Of a stretch of 64,000 bases of DNA, positions 35,399 through 44,355 are shown one piece after another. Within the stretch, counting starts at the first letter, position 1, and each line of letters starts with the position of its first letter. This stretch comes from Agrobacterium larrymoorei (GTDB lineage Bacteria > Pseudomonadota > Alphaproteobacteria > Rhizobiales > Rhizobiaceae). The notes under the pieces are model-generated. The model was not told the origin of the DNA. It saw only the letters and a list, made by a program, of their open reading frames with translations, and searched no databases. Where the stretch lies: positions 124,001 to 188,000 of the forward strand of contig NZ_JAAMFB010000009.1 in the NCBI RefSeq assembly GCF_013322225.1, read 5' to 3'. Made by a program: the position numbers and the translations under genes.

Positions 35399-37796
35399 TG
35401 GTGAACACCCTCAGCAACTCTGCGGGATCGATCGTCGCGAGCTTCCTGACTGGAATGAGCGCCGAAAGAAGTGCCGCGATAAGTGCCGCGCCGCCTAGCT
35501 TCAGCCAATCGACGGGAAACAGAAGCATTGGAAGACGCCAGCCGAAAGCTTCCATGTTGACGACTGCGAGCAATATCCAGGCGAGCAGAAGTCCGACGGG
35601 AATGGAAAGAATGAAGGTTGCAAACCATAAGCCCAAAGTCCGTACCATCTCGAGGACTGCAAGATTGCGACGTCTAAGACCCATCGCCCAAAGCGGCGCC
35701 AGTTGCGGCAAGCGAAGAGAAGAGAGGGTCAAGAGGCTCGAAAACATGGCAAACCCTGCGATGGCAAGCGTCAGCACGTTCAAAGCACCGGTAACCGCAA
35801 ATGTTTGTTCGAAAATCGCAGTGGATTGGCGCTTCAGAGTTGCCTGATTGACGATGTTTGCCTCCGGCAGTCCAAAGTCCTCGACGAGATGCTGCCTTAG
35901 TTTGGGGAGCCTGCCCGGATCGATCCTCACCCCATAGCGAAGTTTTGGCGCATCGGGGTAAAGTTTCTTAAACGCCGAAAGGCCGATCATGATTTGACCA
36001 TTTGGATTGCCATAGTCGGAGAAAACACCGACAACATGGGCCTTTAAGCCACCCGGCAACGCCAGTGTTTGGCCCATTGCCGCCTTACCGGCACGCCAAA
36101 GCTGTTCGTTGACCAAGGCTCCGGTGCCAGCTGCAACCTCATCCCATACGTTTGGAGAACCGGCGATCAAAGGCCAGTGATCGCGATAGGTGGCGTCGTC
36201 GGCGATGCCGAATATCTGTGTGCGCTGGCCCGAGATCTCCGTTTCAATATTCCAGATCGGTAGCACCGCATCGACGCGATTTGGCAGCCAGGCCCGCAAG
36301 CGCGTAGCTTCTTCCTCGTTGCGTGCCGTTATATAGACCTCTGCGGCCAGACGCTGATCGAGCCAACCGAGGAAAGTCTCACGAAAACTGGAGACCATGG
36401 TCGTGACGCCGATATTGGTGGAGAGAGCAAGCAGCAGCGCCATCAATGCCAAAGATAATCCCGGTAGTTGTTGTCGGGTATCGGCCCAGAACCAGCTGCC
36501 AATTACGGACTTCGAAACATTCGCACAAACTTTTATCGTAAGGGCAAGCAGCGCGGGCAGCACCAGCGCTGCACCGAGAAGCAAACCTCCGAGAACTGCA
36601 AAGCCGGAGTAGAGACCGCTACCAATCAACCCGAAAGCCGCCGAGCAACACAGTAGAAGCTCACCTGTTATAAGCTGAAGCTGAAGCCATCTGGCGGAGG
36701 CCAGTTGCCACGCGCGTGGCTGTGCTGACGCAAGAATTGGCATCTTCCATAGTTGCAGTAGGCTTTGGGCGGAAGCGAGAAGGGTTCCGATCAGGGCCAT
36801 GCCGAGACCGGCAAGCCACCACTCCCAGCGCACCGATATGGCATCGGGCAGGCTCGCTCCATAAAGGCCTTGCAGGGTGATGGCGACACCCGGCAACAGG
36901 GTAGATGCGATGAGATACCCAATGATGATGCCGATCAGGCCCGAGATTAAAGCAAAGAGCATTATCTCGGTCAGTAGTATGACGGTCAGTGAGGATAATG
37001 ACACGCCAAGCGATCTCAATGTCCTGAACGTGCCGCGACGCTGCTCAAAGGAAAAGCCCGTCGCGGAATACACGATGAAGAGCCCGACGACGAAAGACAA
37101 AAAGCCAAATGCCGTGAGGTTCAAGTGAAAGCTATCCGTCAGCTTCGCAATACCCGGTTCGCTGCCAGCATCCAGCACCGCCAGTTCCGGGGTTAATGTT
37201 CCGATCGGGGTCAATCCGAACCTCTGTTTCGGTGCGATTATCAACCTGCTTATCGCACCACCTTTTTTAAGCAGGCGGTCCGCAAGCGCGATATCGACGA
37301 AGGCGGAGTCGTCCGGGATATCCCTGTCGATCTTGATTGGGATATCTGTGAGTCCTTCGAGCTTCGCGGACGTGGCTGGCGACAGGATCAGAAGGCCGGA
37401 AGGTTTCATGAAGGCGATAAGATCCGAAGCACTTGAAATCTTTGGTCCCATGTTGCCGTATGGAATAGTCAACGGGTCTATTCCGATAAGCCGGATACGG
37501 GCTTGGCCAAATCTGTAACTTCCCTCGATGACCGGCGAAACGTTCCAACCTGACCGCCGGAGCAACGCGTAGGACGCAACCGAAATTTCACCCCCATCTT
37601 TCGAAACGAGCTGCTCAAACGTGTTCTGTTCCAGCACTTTCGCTGCGCGTGCATAACTTGCCCGTGCCTCCGCGTTGATGGCTTGAACCCCGGTCCAGAG
37701 CGCGGTCGCAAGCGCAACACCGAGTATGAGTGTCACAAACTGGAGCGGCTTGTGACGCCAATGGGAGAGGGGTGCAGCAAGAACGGTCAGATGCAT
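35388..37796 (-). CDS. FtsX-family ABC permease (type VII ABC, lipoprotein/lipid-type)
   Basis: This 802-residue permease has two tandem FtsX units: an N-terminal helix near residues 20-38, helices in 230-400, a central membrane region near 400-475, a large periplasmic domain (about 480-640) and four C-terminal helices (660-795). The halves correspond to the two separate permeases AttF/AttG in related systems, so the protein looks like their fusion. Its stop overlaps the lipocalin start and its start overlaps the ATPase stop by 10 bases. The substrate may be a lipid handed to the secreted lipocalin (inference). Confidence 0.85.
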   Translation of the reverse strand: MHLTVLAAPLSHWRHKPLQFVTLILGVALATALWTGVQAINAEARASYARAAKVLEQNTFEQLVSKDGGEISVASYALLRRSGWNVSPVIEGSYRFGQARIRLIGIDPLTIPYGNMGPKISSASDLIAFMKPSGLLILSPATSAKLEGLTDIPIKIDRDIPDDSAFVDIALADRLLKKGGAISRLIIAPKQRFGLTPIGTLTPELAVLDAGSEPGIAKLTDSFHLNLTAFGFLSFVVGLFIVYSATGFSFEQRRGTFRTLRSLGVSLSSLTVILLTEIMLFALISGLIGIIIGYLIASTLLPGVAITLQGLYGASLPDAISVRWEWWLAGLGMALIGTLLASAQSLLQLWKMPILASAQPRAWQLASARWLQLQLITGELLLCCSAAFGLIGSGLYSGFAVLGGLLLGAALVLPALLALTIKVCANVSKSVIGSWFWADTRQQLPGLSLALMALLLALSTNIGVTTMVSSFRETFLGWLDQRLAAEVYITARNEEEATRLRAWLPNRVDAVLPIWNIETEISGQRTQIFGIADDATYRDHWPLIAGSPNVWDEVAAGTGALVNEQLWRAGKAAMGQTLALPGGLKAHVVGVFSDYGNPNGQIMIGLSAFKKLYPDAPKLRYGVRIDPGRLPKLRQHLVEDFGLPEANIVNQATLKRQSTAIFEQTFAVTGALNVLTLAIAGFAMFSSLLTLSSLRLPQLAPLWAMGLRRRNLAVLEMVRTLGLWFATFILSIPVGLLLAWILLAVVNMEAFGWRLPMLLFPVDWLKLGGAALIAALLSALIPVRKLATIDPAELLRVFTNER

Positions 37797-38452
37797 CCTG
37801 AAACCCTGCCGCCGGTCAAGACGACACGACGATCCAGCTTTGCGGCAAGTCTTGCTGAATGGGTGACAAGCAAAAGCGCCATTTTCGCCGATCTCGTAAG
37901 CTCGAGCATGATGTCCAGCACATTGTCGGCGGTGGTCTCATCGAGATTTCCTGTCGGTTCGTCGGCAAGAACCAGCGGCGGTCTTGCCGCCAGCGTTCTG
38001 CCGATGGCGACACGTTGTTGTTGCCCGCCTGAAAGCTGCTCCGGATAACGCTGTAAAAGACTGGCAAGGCCGAGCGCTTCTACAAGCTGTCGTTCCCAGG
38101 CAGTATCCACGCGTCCCGCAAGTCTGGCGTGGAAAGATATGTTTGCAGCAACGTCCATGCTCGGTATCAGGTTGAACTGCTGAAAAACCAGTCCCACGCC
38201 ATGGCGGCGATAGTTGGCCAAACCCTTGTCATCGAGATTTCCGATTTCGAGGCCATCGACCGTGATGGTCCCGCTGTCGGGCTTATCCAGTCCTGCTGCC
38301 AGGTGAAGAAGCGTGCTCTTGCCGCTGCCGGATTCGCCAGTCAGTGCGAGGCTTTGTCCCGCGTCCAGAGAGAGGCTGACACCCCGCAGGACAGGGACGG
38401 TGCCTTCTGTTGTCTGATAAGACTTGGTGATTTCCGCCAGTGTCAGGATCAT
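37787..38452 (-). CDS. LolD/MacB-type ABC ATP-binding protein
   Basis: This 221-residue ATPase of the MacB/LolD class has Walker [10 protein letters not shown] near residue 43, signature LSGGQQQRVAIGRTLA near 140 and Walker B LVLADEPTGNLDE near 163, with the GNLD of this family and switch His (LLLVTHSARLA). I took ATG 38452. A TTG 36 bases upstream (38488) would add MALQPLISFENA without a ribosome site. It drives the adjacent FtsX-type permease and is the first gene of the three-gene operon. Confidence 0.88.
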   Translation of the reverse strand: MILTLAEITKSYQTTEGTVPVLRGVSLSLDAGQSLALTGESGSGKSTLLHLAAGLDKPDSGTITVDGLEIGNLDDKGLANYRRHGVGLVFQQFNLIPSMDVAANISFHARLAGRVDTAWERQLVEALGLASLLQRYPEQLSGGQQQRVAIGRTLAARPPLVLADEPTGNLDETTADNVLDIMLELTRSAKMALLLVTHSARLAAKLDRRVVLTGGRVSGCI

Positions 38453-38642
38453 CGCATTCTCGAAGGAAATAAGGGGCTGAAGGGCCAACCCTCTTATTGT
38501 AGCCTAGTGGCTTCGACCGGATAAGAGTAGCACGAAGTTTCGGGACGATCCGATCCAAAACGCTACGTTGGCATTACAAGAACAGGTCGCAGCTTCAAGC
38601 CACCGCTGCTCGATAATAAAAGGCGCGTGCACGTTCGCATAA

Positions 38643-38667
38643 GGAACCGTGGAGTAAAAAATACGTT
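38643..38667 (+). promoter_or_regulatory. EcfG-type general stress promoter
   Basis: GGAAC (38643-38647), 16 bases, CGTT (38664-38667) is an exact match to the alphaproteobacterial EcfG consensus GGAAC-N16/17-CGTT. It is 52 bases upstream of the ATG at 38720, with the expected start about 8 bases after CGTT. This predicts control by the PhyR-NepR-EcfG cascade. Confidence 0.7.
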
Positions 38668-38719
38668 ATTGCAGCGTGAAACAACGATGTGCCCAGTCAA
38701 GGGTACCTTAGGAGGCAAC

Positions 38720-39055
38720 ATGCTGAAGGTCATTCAAGTCGCGGGACTTGCCGTTACTATGGCAGTTTCAAGTGTCGCTATGTCGGGCTTTGCGCAAGCG
38801 CAGGATGTGGAGCTTCGGCTTGGGCCAGATGGCGTGCGTCCGGTGATCCGCGACCGAGACCGTGACGACCGGAGAGGCCCACCGCGTATGCGCGGCTGCA
38901 GCGAGCGCGAAGCGAGAGCAGCAGCTCGTGATTCTGGCCTTCGGGACCCCGAAGTTGTCCGCGTCACGCCCCGCCGTGTGGTTGTCCAAGGCTATACACG
39001 TCGTGGCTCGGACACGATTACATTCGCAAATGAGCGCGGTTGCCCTGAAATCTGA
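38720..39055 (+). CDS. Small exported basic/acidic protein, probable stress-induced
   Basis: This 111-residue protein has a signal peptide (AGLAVTMAVSSVAMSGFAQA) cleaved near residue 26. The mature part has a charged RDRDRDDRRGPPRMRG stretch, then a conserved-looking GCSEREARAAARDSGLRDPEVVRVTPRR...GYTRRGSDTITFANERGCPEI module with two Cys that could form a disulfide. I do not recognise a named family beyond small rhizobial periplasmic proteins with a C-terminal CP-ending motif. ATG 38720 follows TTAGGAGG. Single gene between an EcfG-type promoter and a strong terminator. Confidence 0.8.
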   Translation: MLKVIQVAGLAVTMAVSSVAMSGFAQAQDVELRLGPDGVRPVIRDRDRDDRRGPPRMRGCSEREARAAARDSGLRDPEVVRVTPRRVVVQGYTRRGSDTITFANERGCPEI

Positions 39056-39072
39056 AGGTTGAACATGTACGT

Positions 39073-39099
39073 AAAAACCCGCCATTGGCGGGTTTTTTT
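39073..39099. terminator. Bidirectional rho-independent terminator
   Basis: AAAAACCCGCC (39073-39083), loop ATT, GGCGGGTTTTT (39087-39097), followed by more Ts. The perfect 11-bp stem with A/T flanks terminates both the small stress gene (plus) and the converging peptidase operon (minus), whose stop is at 39109. Confidence 0.9.
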
Positions 39100-39108
39100 G
39101 TTGCGGCA

Positions 39109-40833
39109 TTAGGCTACGCGCATGATCCTTTGCCACGCATCATAAGCAGAAAGAACGGTTTCCATCTGCGCCGTATGGCCTGAAATGAAGTCTGCGCCGT
39201 AAATGGTTTCGTCCGGATATTCCGTGATCAGCGTCATGGGAACATCATGACGATCGTCAACCGAAGCAAGGCAGGGAAAACCATTGATGATCCGGAATCC
39301 GGTTTCCCCGGCGTGGATCTCATAGAGCGCAATCTGTCTGTTGTTATAGTCCAGCAAACCCGGAATTGCGCCGAGGTGCCTCGTGACGGCATTCAGTAAA
39401 TCCTCAGCTCGAGACTCCCATTCGGCATGGTAACGAGCGATCAGGAAAAAGCCTTTTGGCACCGTCCACATCGCAAAATTGCGAGGGATGTAGCCTGAAA
39501 GGGGACGCGTCCATTCATGCGATGGATAGCCGTGCAAATTAACGTGAAGCTGTGCGCCGCTTAAGTTTTGCGCCTGAAAACGGATTTGCTTTTCGTTAAT
39601 GAAACCGGACGCGGTTGCTTCCGTGCGATACTCCAGATCGTCACCAAGCGCTGTGTAGCGAGCGGCATGGTGCATGTGGCGGGGATTTTCCGCGCACAGT
39701 CGCTGATGCAGCGCGTAACCGTCCGGGTTTTCGAGCGGCGAGATGGTGAAATGCGCTTGATTGCGTGCAGCGACAGTTTTGGCGGCGCGCAATGCCCCCG
39801 TAACACCAGTCGTCTCATTGGCGTGCTGACCACCGCTGATCATCACGGCGGCATCCGTTCCCTTTCGGTAACGGCCTAATACGGGCCGCCCGGCGCGCGA
39901 TTTAGCTTCGAATGAAAGGCCTTCGATGGATGCAAGCTCCTCGAAAATCTGGGTGGACGAGAGACGAGATTCTGCGCCGTTAATTTCCTGTGCGGCGCCA
40001 TCCGTAAAGCCCGTCGAAAGCGGCTTCAATTCGACACGCACCGAAATCTCTCCGTTCGACTGAACGATCTCCGGCACGATCTGACCCGGTTTCAAACCAC
40101 GGTCGCCAAGCGGCCTACCTGATTTCTTCTGGAAGAACTCGAGCAGCGAGAAGTAGAAATCTTCATGCAGGGCTTCGCGAAGGCTCGTCCGCTCGTCACC
40201 AACGGGCAGAGTTTCATCGCCTGCTGGATGGGTTACGCGGATATTCAGCTCTTCAAAGTAAGGTTCATCGTTGCCCCAATCGTAACGCGTGATCGCTTCC
40301 ATGGTCTGCGCGAAGAGAGCCTCGTAATCTGTTTCCAGCCGTTGGCCTTCGTTCCCATCAATCGCCAGCCAGCCGGTTGGCGACACGCTGGTTTCTCCGG
40401 CGAAGTCCGGGTGGACGCGATTCGGCGCGGGAACGACGATCTTGCGTTCACCATCAGCGGATTTCAGCAGAACATCGTAGTAAAATGCATCATCGCTACG
40501 GGCGACGAAGTGGATCTTGCGCTCTCCGACCATCGCAGCCAGAGGGTAGGCCTCCAGACGGAAGCGGTTTTCCGGTGCATTCGCGTGGACCGGATAGAAG
40601 ACTTCGATAGCTTCGACACCTGAAAGATCGATGTGTTCGATAAATGCGTGAAGAAGCGGCTTGTAGGCGCTGAAAAGGCAGCATTTTATGCCTTTTTGAG
40701 CCAAGCGGTTCTCGGTCGCGGTACGGCTTGCCCGGTCATCGAATGTCCATGCCTGTAAGCTTTTGCGATTTATGGCCTCAGCCTCGAGCTTATCCAGAGT
40801 CCGCTCGAACCGCTTTTCGAAAATCACTGTCAT
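39109..40833 (-). CDS. M14-family zinc carboxypeptidase-like protein in a peptide ABC operon
   Basis: This 574-residue cytosolic protein has no signal peptide. Residues 1-290 are a family-specific N-terminal region. The M14 fold starts near residue 300, with zinc motif HxxE in GGQHANETTG (near 327), the Arg/Asn block near 370 (NPDGYALHQRL) and third zinc His in NLHGYPSHEW (near 430). It would trim peptides or amides taken up by the transporter. Start ATG 40833, 5 bases after the dppC stop. Upstream in-frame codons overlap the permease gene. Last gene of the operon. Confidence 0.85.
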   Translation of the reverse strand: MTVIFEKRFERTLDKLEAEAINRKSLQAWTFDDRASRTATENRLAQKGIKCCLFSAYKPLLHAFIEHIDLSGVEAIEVFYPVHANAPENRFRLEAYPLAAMVGERKIHFVARSDDAFYYDVLLKSADGERKIVVPAPNRVHPDFAGETSVSPTGWLAIDGNEGQRLETDYEALFAQTMEAITRYDWGNDEPYFEELNIRVTHPAGDETLPVGDERTSLREALHEDFYFSLLEFFQKKSGRPLGDRGLKPGQIVPEIVQSNGEISVRVELKPLSTGFTDGAAQEINGAESRLSSTQIFEELASIEGLSFEAKSRAGRPVLGRYRKGTDAAVMISGGQHANETTGVTGALRAAKTVAARNQAHFTISPLENPDGYALHQRLCAENPRHMHHAARYTALGDDLEYRTEATASGFINEKQIRFQAQNLSGAQLHVNLHGYPSHEWTRPLSGYIPRNFAMWTVPKGFFLIARYHAEWESRAEDLLNAVTRHLGAIPGLLDYNNRQIALYEIHAGETGFRIINGFPCLASVDDRHDVPMTLITEYPDETIYGADFISGHTAQMETVLSAYDAWQRIMRVA

Positions 40834-40837
40834 TTGC

Positions 40838-41686
40838 TTATCTCGATGTCCTGCCGGTGGGGTCCAGGCTGTCGCGCAGCCAGTCGCCGAGGAGGTTAAG
40901 GCCAAGCACGGTCAAAAGGATGGCAAGGCCTGGGAAAACGCTGACCCACCACGCGGTTTGCAGATAGGTACGGCCATCGGCCAGCATTCCACCCCAGCTG
41001 GGGATGGTGGGGTCCACGCCCATGCCGAGGAAGGTCAGGCTGCTTTCCAGAAGAATGTTGTTGGCGACATTCAGCGTCATCAGCACGATCACCGGGCCGA
41101 TCAGGTTCGGCAGCAGGTGCTGGAAGATGATGCGCCAGTCTTTCACGCCAATGGCGCGGGCGGAGAGGATGAATTCGCGTTCGCGAAGGCTCAAGACCGA
41201 GCCGCGAACGAGACGCGCATATTGCACCCACTGCGAAACGATCAGAAGAATGATCGTGTTCGTCAGGCTGCCGCCGACAATGGCGATGAAGGTTATGGCG
41301 AGCAGGATGAATGGCATGGCGAGCTGGATATCGGCAAAGCGCATGACCAGCATGTCCCAGAAGCCGCGATAATAACCCGCGACCAGACCGACGACCACGC
41401 CGAAGACGACACCGCCGATAACGGATGTGAAGCCGACGAGAAGCGAAATCTTGCCGCCTGCAACGACGCGCGCCAGCACGTCACGGCCCAGCGGATCGGT
41501 GCCGAAAGGGTGGGCGGCATTGGTGAAGGGCTTCGCCAAGCGGGCCATAAGATCGATTTTTTCGGCACCGCCTGGGAAGAGGATGTCCGAAAACAGCACG
41601 GCAAGGCAGATAATCGTCGTCAGCGACGCGCCGACGATGAATTCGAAGCTGGAGAAACGCGAAAGGCGAGAGGTTCGGGCAGCCAT
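40838..41686 (-). CDS. Peptide ABC transporter permease DppC-like
   Basis: This 282-residue permease has six hydrophobic segments (TM1 VGASLTTIICLAVLFSDILF) and the DppC blocks HPFGTDPLGRDVLARVVAGG and EFILSARAIGVKDWRIIFQHL (EAA loop, near 175). It ends 5 bases before the peptidase start and begins 5 bases after dppB. Confidence 0.92.
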   Translation of the reverse strand: MAARTSRLSRFSSFEFIVGASLTTIICLAVLFSDILFPGGAEKIDLMARLAKPFTNAAHPFGTDPLGRDVLARVVAGGKISLLVGFTSVIGGVVFGVVVGLVAGYYRGFWDMLVMRFADIQLAMPFILLAITFIAIVGGSLTNTIILLIVSQWVQYARLVRGSVLSLREREFILSARAIGVKDWRIIFQHLLPNLIGPVIVLMTLNVANNILLESSLTFLGMGVDPTIPSWGGMLADGRTYLQTAWWVSVFPGLAILLTVLGLNLLGDWLRDSLDPTGRTSR

Positions 41687-41691
41687 GGCGA

Positions 41692-42615
41692 TTACTCCGT
41701 GCGAATGCGGGGATCGATCAGGCCATAGGCTATATCGATCAGAAGATTGATGCCGACGATCATCAGCGAGAGGACGGTGATGACGCCCTGAAGGACCGGA
41801 TAGTCGCGCGCACCGACCGCATCGAAGGCCAATGTGCCGAGGCCCGGCCAGTTGAACACGCGCTCGATGACGACGATGCCGCCGAGAAGTCCGCCGAACT
41901 GGATGCCGAAATAGGTGATGAGCGGAATGGCGCAGTTGCGCAGCGCGTGCTTGTAGAGAACCTTGTTCTCGCTCAGGCCCTTGGCGCGCGCGACCATGAT
42001 ATATTGCGACCGCAGCGTATCGAGCATGGCGGTGCGCACGAGGCGGACATTCGTTGCGGTCAGAATGACGCCCATCGTTACCGCTGGCATGATGTAGCTC
42101 GCGTAACCGACCATGCCGCTTGGCGGCAACCAGCCGAGCGTGATCGAGAACAAGAGCACCAGCATGATGGCGAGCCAGAAGTTCGGGAAGGACAGGCCGA
42201 GCAGGGAGAGAACGCGGATCACTTGATCTGCCGTCTTGCCGCGCGATGTTGCCGCCTTGATGCCGAGCGGGATAGAAAGCGCGATGGATACGACCATGGA
42301 AATGAAGGCGAGAAGCAGCGTGGCGGGCAGGGCATCTGCGATCAGGCGCGATACCGGCGTACTGCCCGTGAAGCTGCGGCCAAAGTCCAGCGTCACCAGA
42401 CCTTTCAGGAAGTTGAGATACTGGACGAAGAACGGCTGGTCGGTGCCAAGGGCCGTGCGAATGCGCACCAGATCCTCTTCCGTCATGCTGCCGCCGCCCT
42501 GAAACATGGTGACTGCGGGGTCACCCGTCAGGCGGATGGCGAATGAAACGAGAAGTGTGATGGCGATAACGACGAAAATCGCCTGCAACAATCTCTTGAT
42601 AAGGAAACCGGCCAC
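41692..42615 (-). CDS. Peptide ABC transporter permease DppB-like
   Basis: This 307-residue permease starts at GTG 42615, preceded by AAGGACAG, and gives the family N-terminus VAGFLIKRLLQAIFVVIAITL. The upstream ATG adds 25 residues coded by a repeat element and has no ribosome site. Six hydrophobic segments and an EAA loop (SQYIMVARAKGLSENKVL) near residue 205 are present, ending LIDIAYGLIDPRIRTE. Confidence 0.9.
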   Translation of the reverse strand: MAGFLIKRLLQAIFVVIAITLLVSFAIRLTGDPAVTMFQGGGSMTEEDLVRIRTALGTDQPFFVQYLNFLKGLVTLDFGRSFTGSTPVSRLIADALPATLLLAFISMVVSIALSIPLGIKAATSRGKTADQVIRVLSLLGLSFPNFWLAIMLVLLFSITLGWLPPSGMVGYASYIMPAVTMGVILTATNVRLVRTAMLDTLRSQYIMVARAKGLSENKVLYKHALRNCAIPLITYFGIQFGGLLGGIVVIERVFNWPGLGTLAFDAVGARDYPVLQGVITVLSLMIVGINLLIDIAYGLIDPRIRTE

Positions 42616-42636
42616 GTATCTGTCCTTGGTACGAAA

Positions 42637-42734
42637 GCAATTCCAGTAAAAGTGTAACGCGGTTTTGCGTGCGGAATTGCGTAAAAACAAAGAGCTAGAG
42701 AGGTTTGCTTTTCAAAGAAATGCGGAACAGCTCT
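42637..42734. repeat. Rhizobiaceae-type intergenic palindromic repeat
   Basis: Outer arms GCAATTCC (42637-42644) and GGAATTGC (42673-42680) flank an AAAGTGTAACGCGGTTTTGCG core. A second inverted pair AGAGCT / AGCTCT (42691-42696, 42729-42734) closes the unit. The core closely resembles the dispersed short palindromes found in intergenic DNA of Agrobacterium and Rhizobium. This identification is from memory, and only one copy is in the window. Part of it is read as the false N-terminal extension of dppB. Confidence 0.55.
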
Positions 42735-42741
42735 AGTGGTA

Positions 42742-42770
42742 TGACGCCGCAGCGTATTGCCACGGCGTCA
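42742..42770 (-). promoter_or_regulatory. Intercistronic hairpin after the peptide-binding protein gene
   Basis: TGACGCCG (42742-42749) and CGGCGTCA (42763-42770) form a perfect 8-bp stem with a 13-base loop, 11 bases after the binding-protein stop on the minus strand. No U-run follows. Same position and type as the hairpins after the other binding-protein genes in this window. Confidence 0.55.
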
Positions 42771-42780
42771 GCATTGGCAA

Positions 42781-44316
42781 TTACTCGACGGTGACGTCGG
42801 TCAGCTTCAGGCGGTTGTCTGGCGCAGGTACGAAGCCCTTGACCCTTTTGCTGATGCCGTAGATCGCGTTGGTGTTGTAAAGCGGAAGCTCAAGCGCCTT
42901 CTCGGCGGTATACTTGCCGATTTCCTTGAGGATCTTCTCACGCTCGGAACGGTCCGTCAGTGGGCGCTGGGATTCCAGCAGCTTGTCCAGCGTCTCGTCC
43001 TTTTCGTATGGGTTCCACTTTTCACCGGAGTGGTACATGGAATAGGCCGTGTTGTCGTAATCGAACGTCCAGCCGCCCCACTTCTGCTGGAACATCGCGC
43101 CGGTCTTACCCTGCGGGATGATGTCGTTCAGCAGTACGTTGGTTTCGTAAGGCTTGATGGTGGCGGTGATGCCGACCATCTGGAGGTAGCTGGCAACGAC
43201 CTGCGCCACTTCGTTCATCGTCGCGTCATTGCCGCGAATGTCGATCTGCAATGTCGCACCCGACTTTACGCCAGCTTCCGCTAGAAGCTTCTTTGCGCCT
43301 TCCGGATCATAAGCAACGGGCTTCAGGTCTGGATCGTAGCCGAAGGACAGGGCACTCTGGAAGCTTGCGATTTCCGAGCCCTGACCGGCAAGGATAGACT
43401 TGACGATCGTGCCGCGATCCACTGCCATGATGATGGCCTGGCGAACCTTCGGGTCCTTGGTGATGCCGTCGCGCGTGTTGAAGCGCAGCGCATCGACAGT
43501 CGGGCCGGGAACGCTGACGATTTCGAGGTTGGAATCGCCCTGCACGACCGGGATCATGCCGATTGGAATGGTCGGCGGAATGACGAGATCGACGCGGCCT
43601 GCCTGAAGCTCGGCAACGGCAGTCGCAGGCTCTGCGATGAAACGGTATTCGAGTTCGGAAAGCTTCGGCGCACCGCCCCAGTAATCCGGGTTGGCTTCCA
43701 GCTTGATGTTGACCTTCGGTGCATAGGACACGAACTTGAACGCACCGGTGCCGACAGGGTTGAGGTTGAAGTTGTCTTCGCCCTTTTCCTTGATGTATTT
43801 CGGCGGAACGATCATTGCGCCGTAACCGGCAAGCTTCGTCAGAAGAACCGGATCGGGCGACTTGAGCTTCATGTCTACCGTGTTTTCGTCCACGATATCG
43901 ACGCTGGCAATGGCCGTATAGTTGGAACGCTGCGGACCCTTGGCGCCTTCTTCGCCGAGTAGACGGTCGAAGGTAAACTTCACGGCTTCCGCGTTGAAGG
44001 GCTCGCCATTGTGGAACTTCACGTTCTGGCGAAGCTTGAAGCGGATACGCTTGCCTTCGTCCAATTCTTCCCAGGATTCAGCAAGGCCGGGAACCAGCTT
44101 CAGGTCTGGTCCGCGGTAGGTCAGGCCATCGAAGATATTGGTGGAGACGGCAGCCCACTGCACCAGAAACGTATCTATGGGATCCCAGCTGCCCGGGTCC
44201 TGTGGGCTGGAAATCGTCATCTTGCCCGCGGCAAGTGCTGGCGAAGCTGCAAATGCAACGCCGGACAGTGCCAGTGCGGTAAGAGCAGCACTCATTCCCC
44301 TTTTGATTTTTCTCAT
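42781..44316 (-). CDS. Peptide ABC transporter substrate-binding protein (SBP_bac_5)
   Basis: This 511-residue DppA-like receptor has a signal peptide ending near residue 31 (ALALSGVAFAASPALAA). Family blocks include WAAVSTNIFDGLTYRGPDLK, LVPGLAESWEELDEGKRIRF, NGEPFNAEAVKFTFDRLLG and VRQAIIMAVDRGTIVKSIL. A peptide or peptide-like compound is the expected ligand. The M14 peptidase in the same operon supports a peptidic substrate. First gene after the fused ATPase gene, 39 bases apart. Confidence 0.92.
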   Translation of the reverse strand: MRKIKRGMSAALTALALSGVAFAASPALAAGKMTISSPQDPGSWDPIDTFLVQWAAVSTNIFDGLTYRGPDLKLVPGLAESWEELDEGKRIRFKLRQNVKFHNGEPFNAEAVKFTFDRLLGEEGAKGPQRSNYTAIASVDIVDENTVDMKLKSPDPVLLTKLAGYGAMIVPPKYIKEKGEDNFNLNPVGTGAFKFVSYAPKVNIKLEANPDYWGGAPKLSELEYRFIAEPATAVAELQAGRVDLVIPPTIPIGMIPVVQGDSNLEIVSVPGPTVDALRFNTRDGITKDPKVRQAIIMAVDRGTIVKSILAGQGSEIASFQSALSFGYDPDLKPVAYDPEGAKKLLAEAGVKSGATLQIDIRGNDATMNEVAQVVASYLQMVGITATIKPYETNVLLNDIIPQGKTGAMFQQKWGGWTFDYDNTAYSMYHSGEKWNPYEKDETLDKLLESQRPLTDRSEREKILKEIGKYTAEKALELPLYNTNAIYGISKRVKGFVPAPDNRLKLTDVTVE

Positions 44317-44355
44317 CTTCTGTTTCCTCTTCAGATGGTGTGAAAGGTGGTTTGT

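Noticed and set aside
40763-41728. 321-codon plus-strand frame
   Set aside because: Antisense to dppC with low-complexity acidic/basic sequence; shadow frame.
42616-42690. 25-codon N-terminal extension of the DppB-like permease
   Set aside because: It is read through an intergenic palindromic repeat, and GTG 42615 has the ribosome site.
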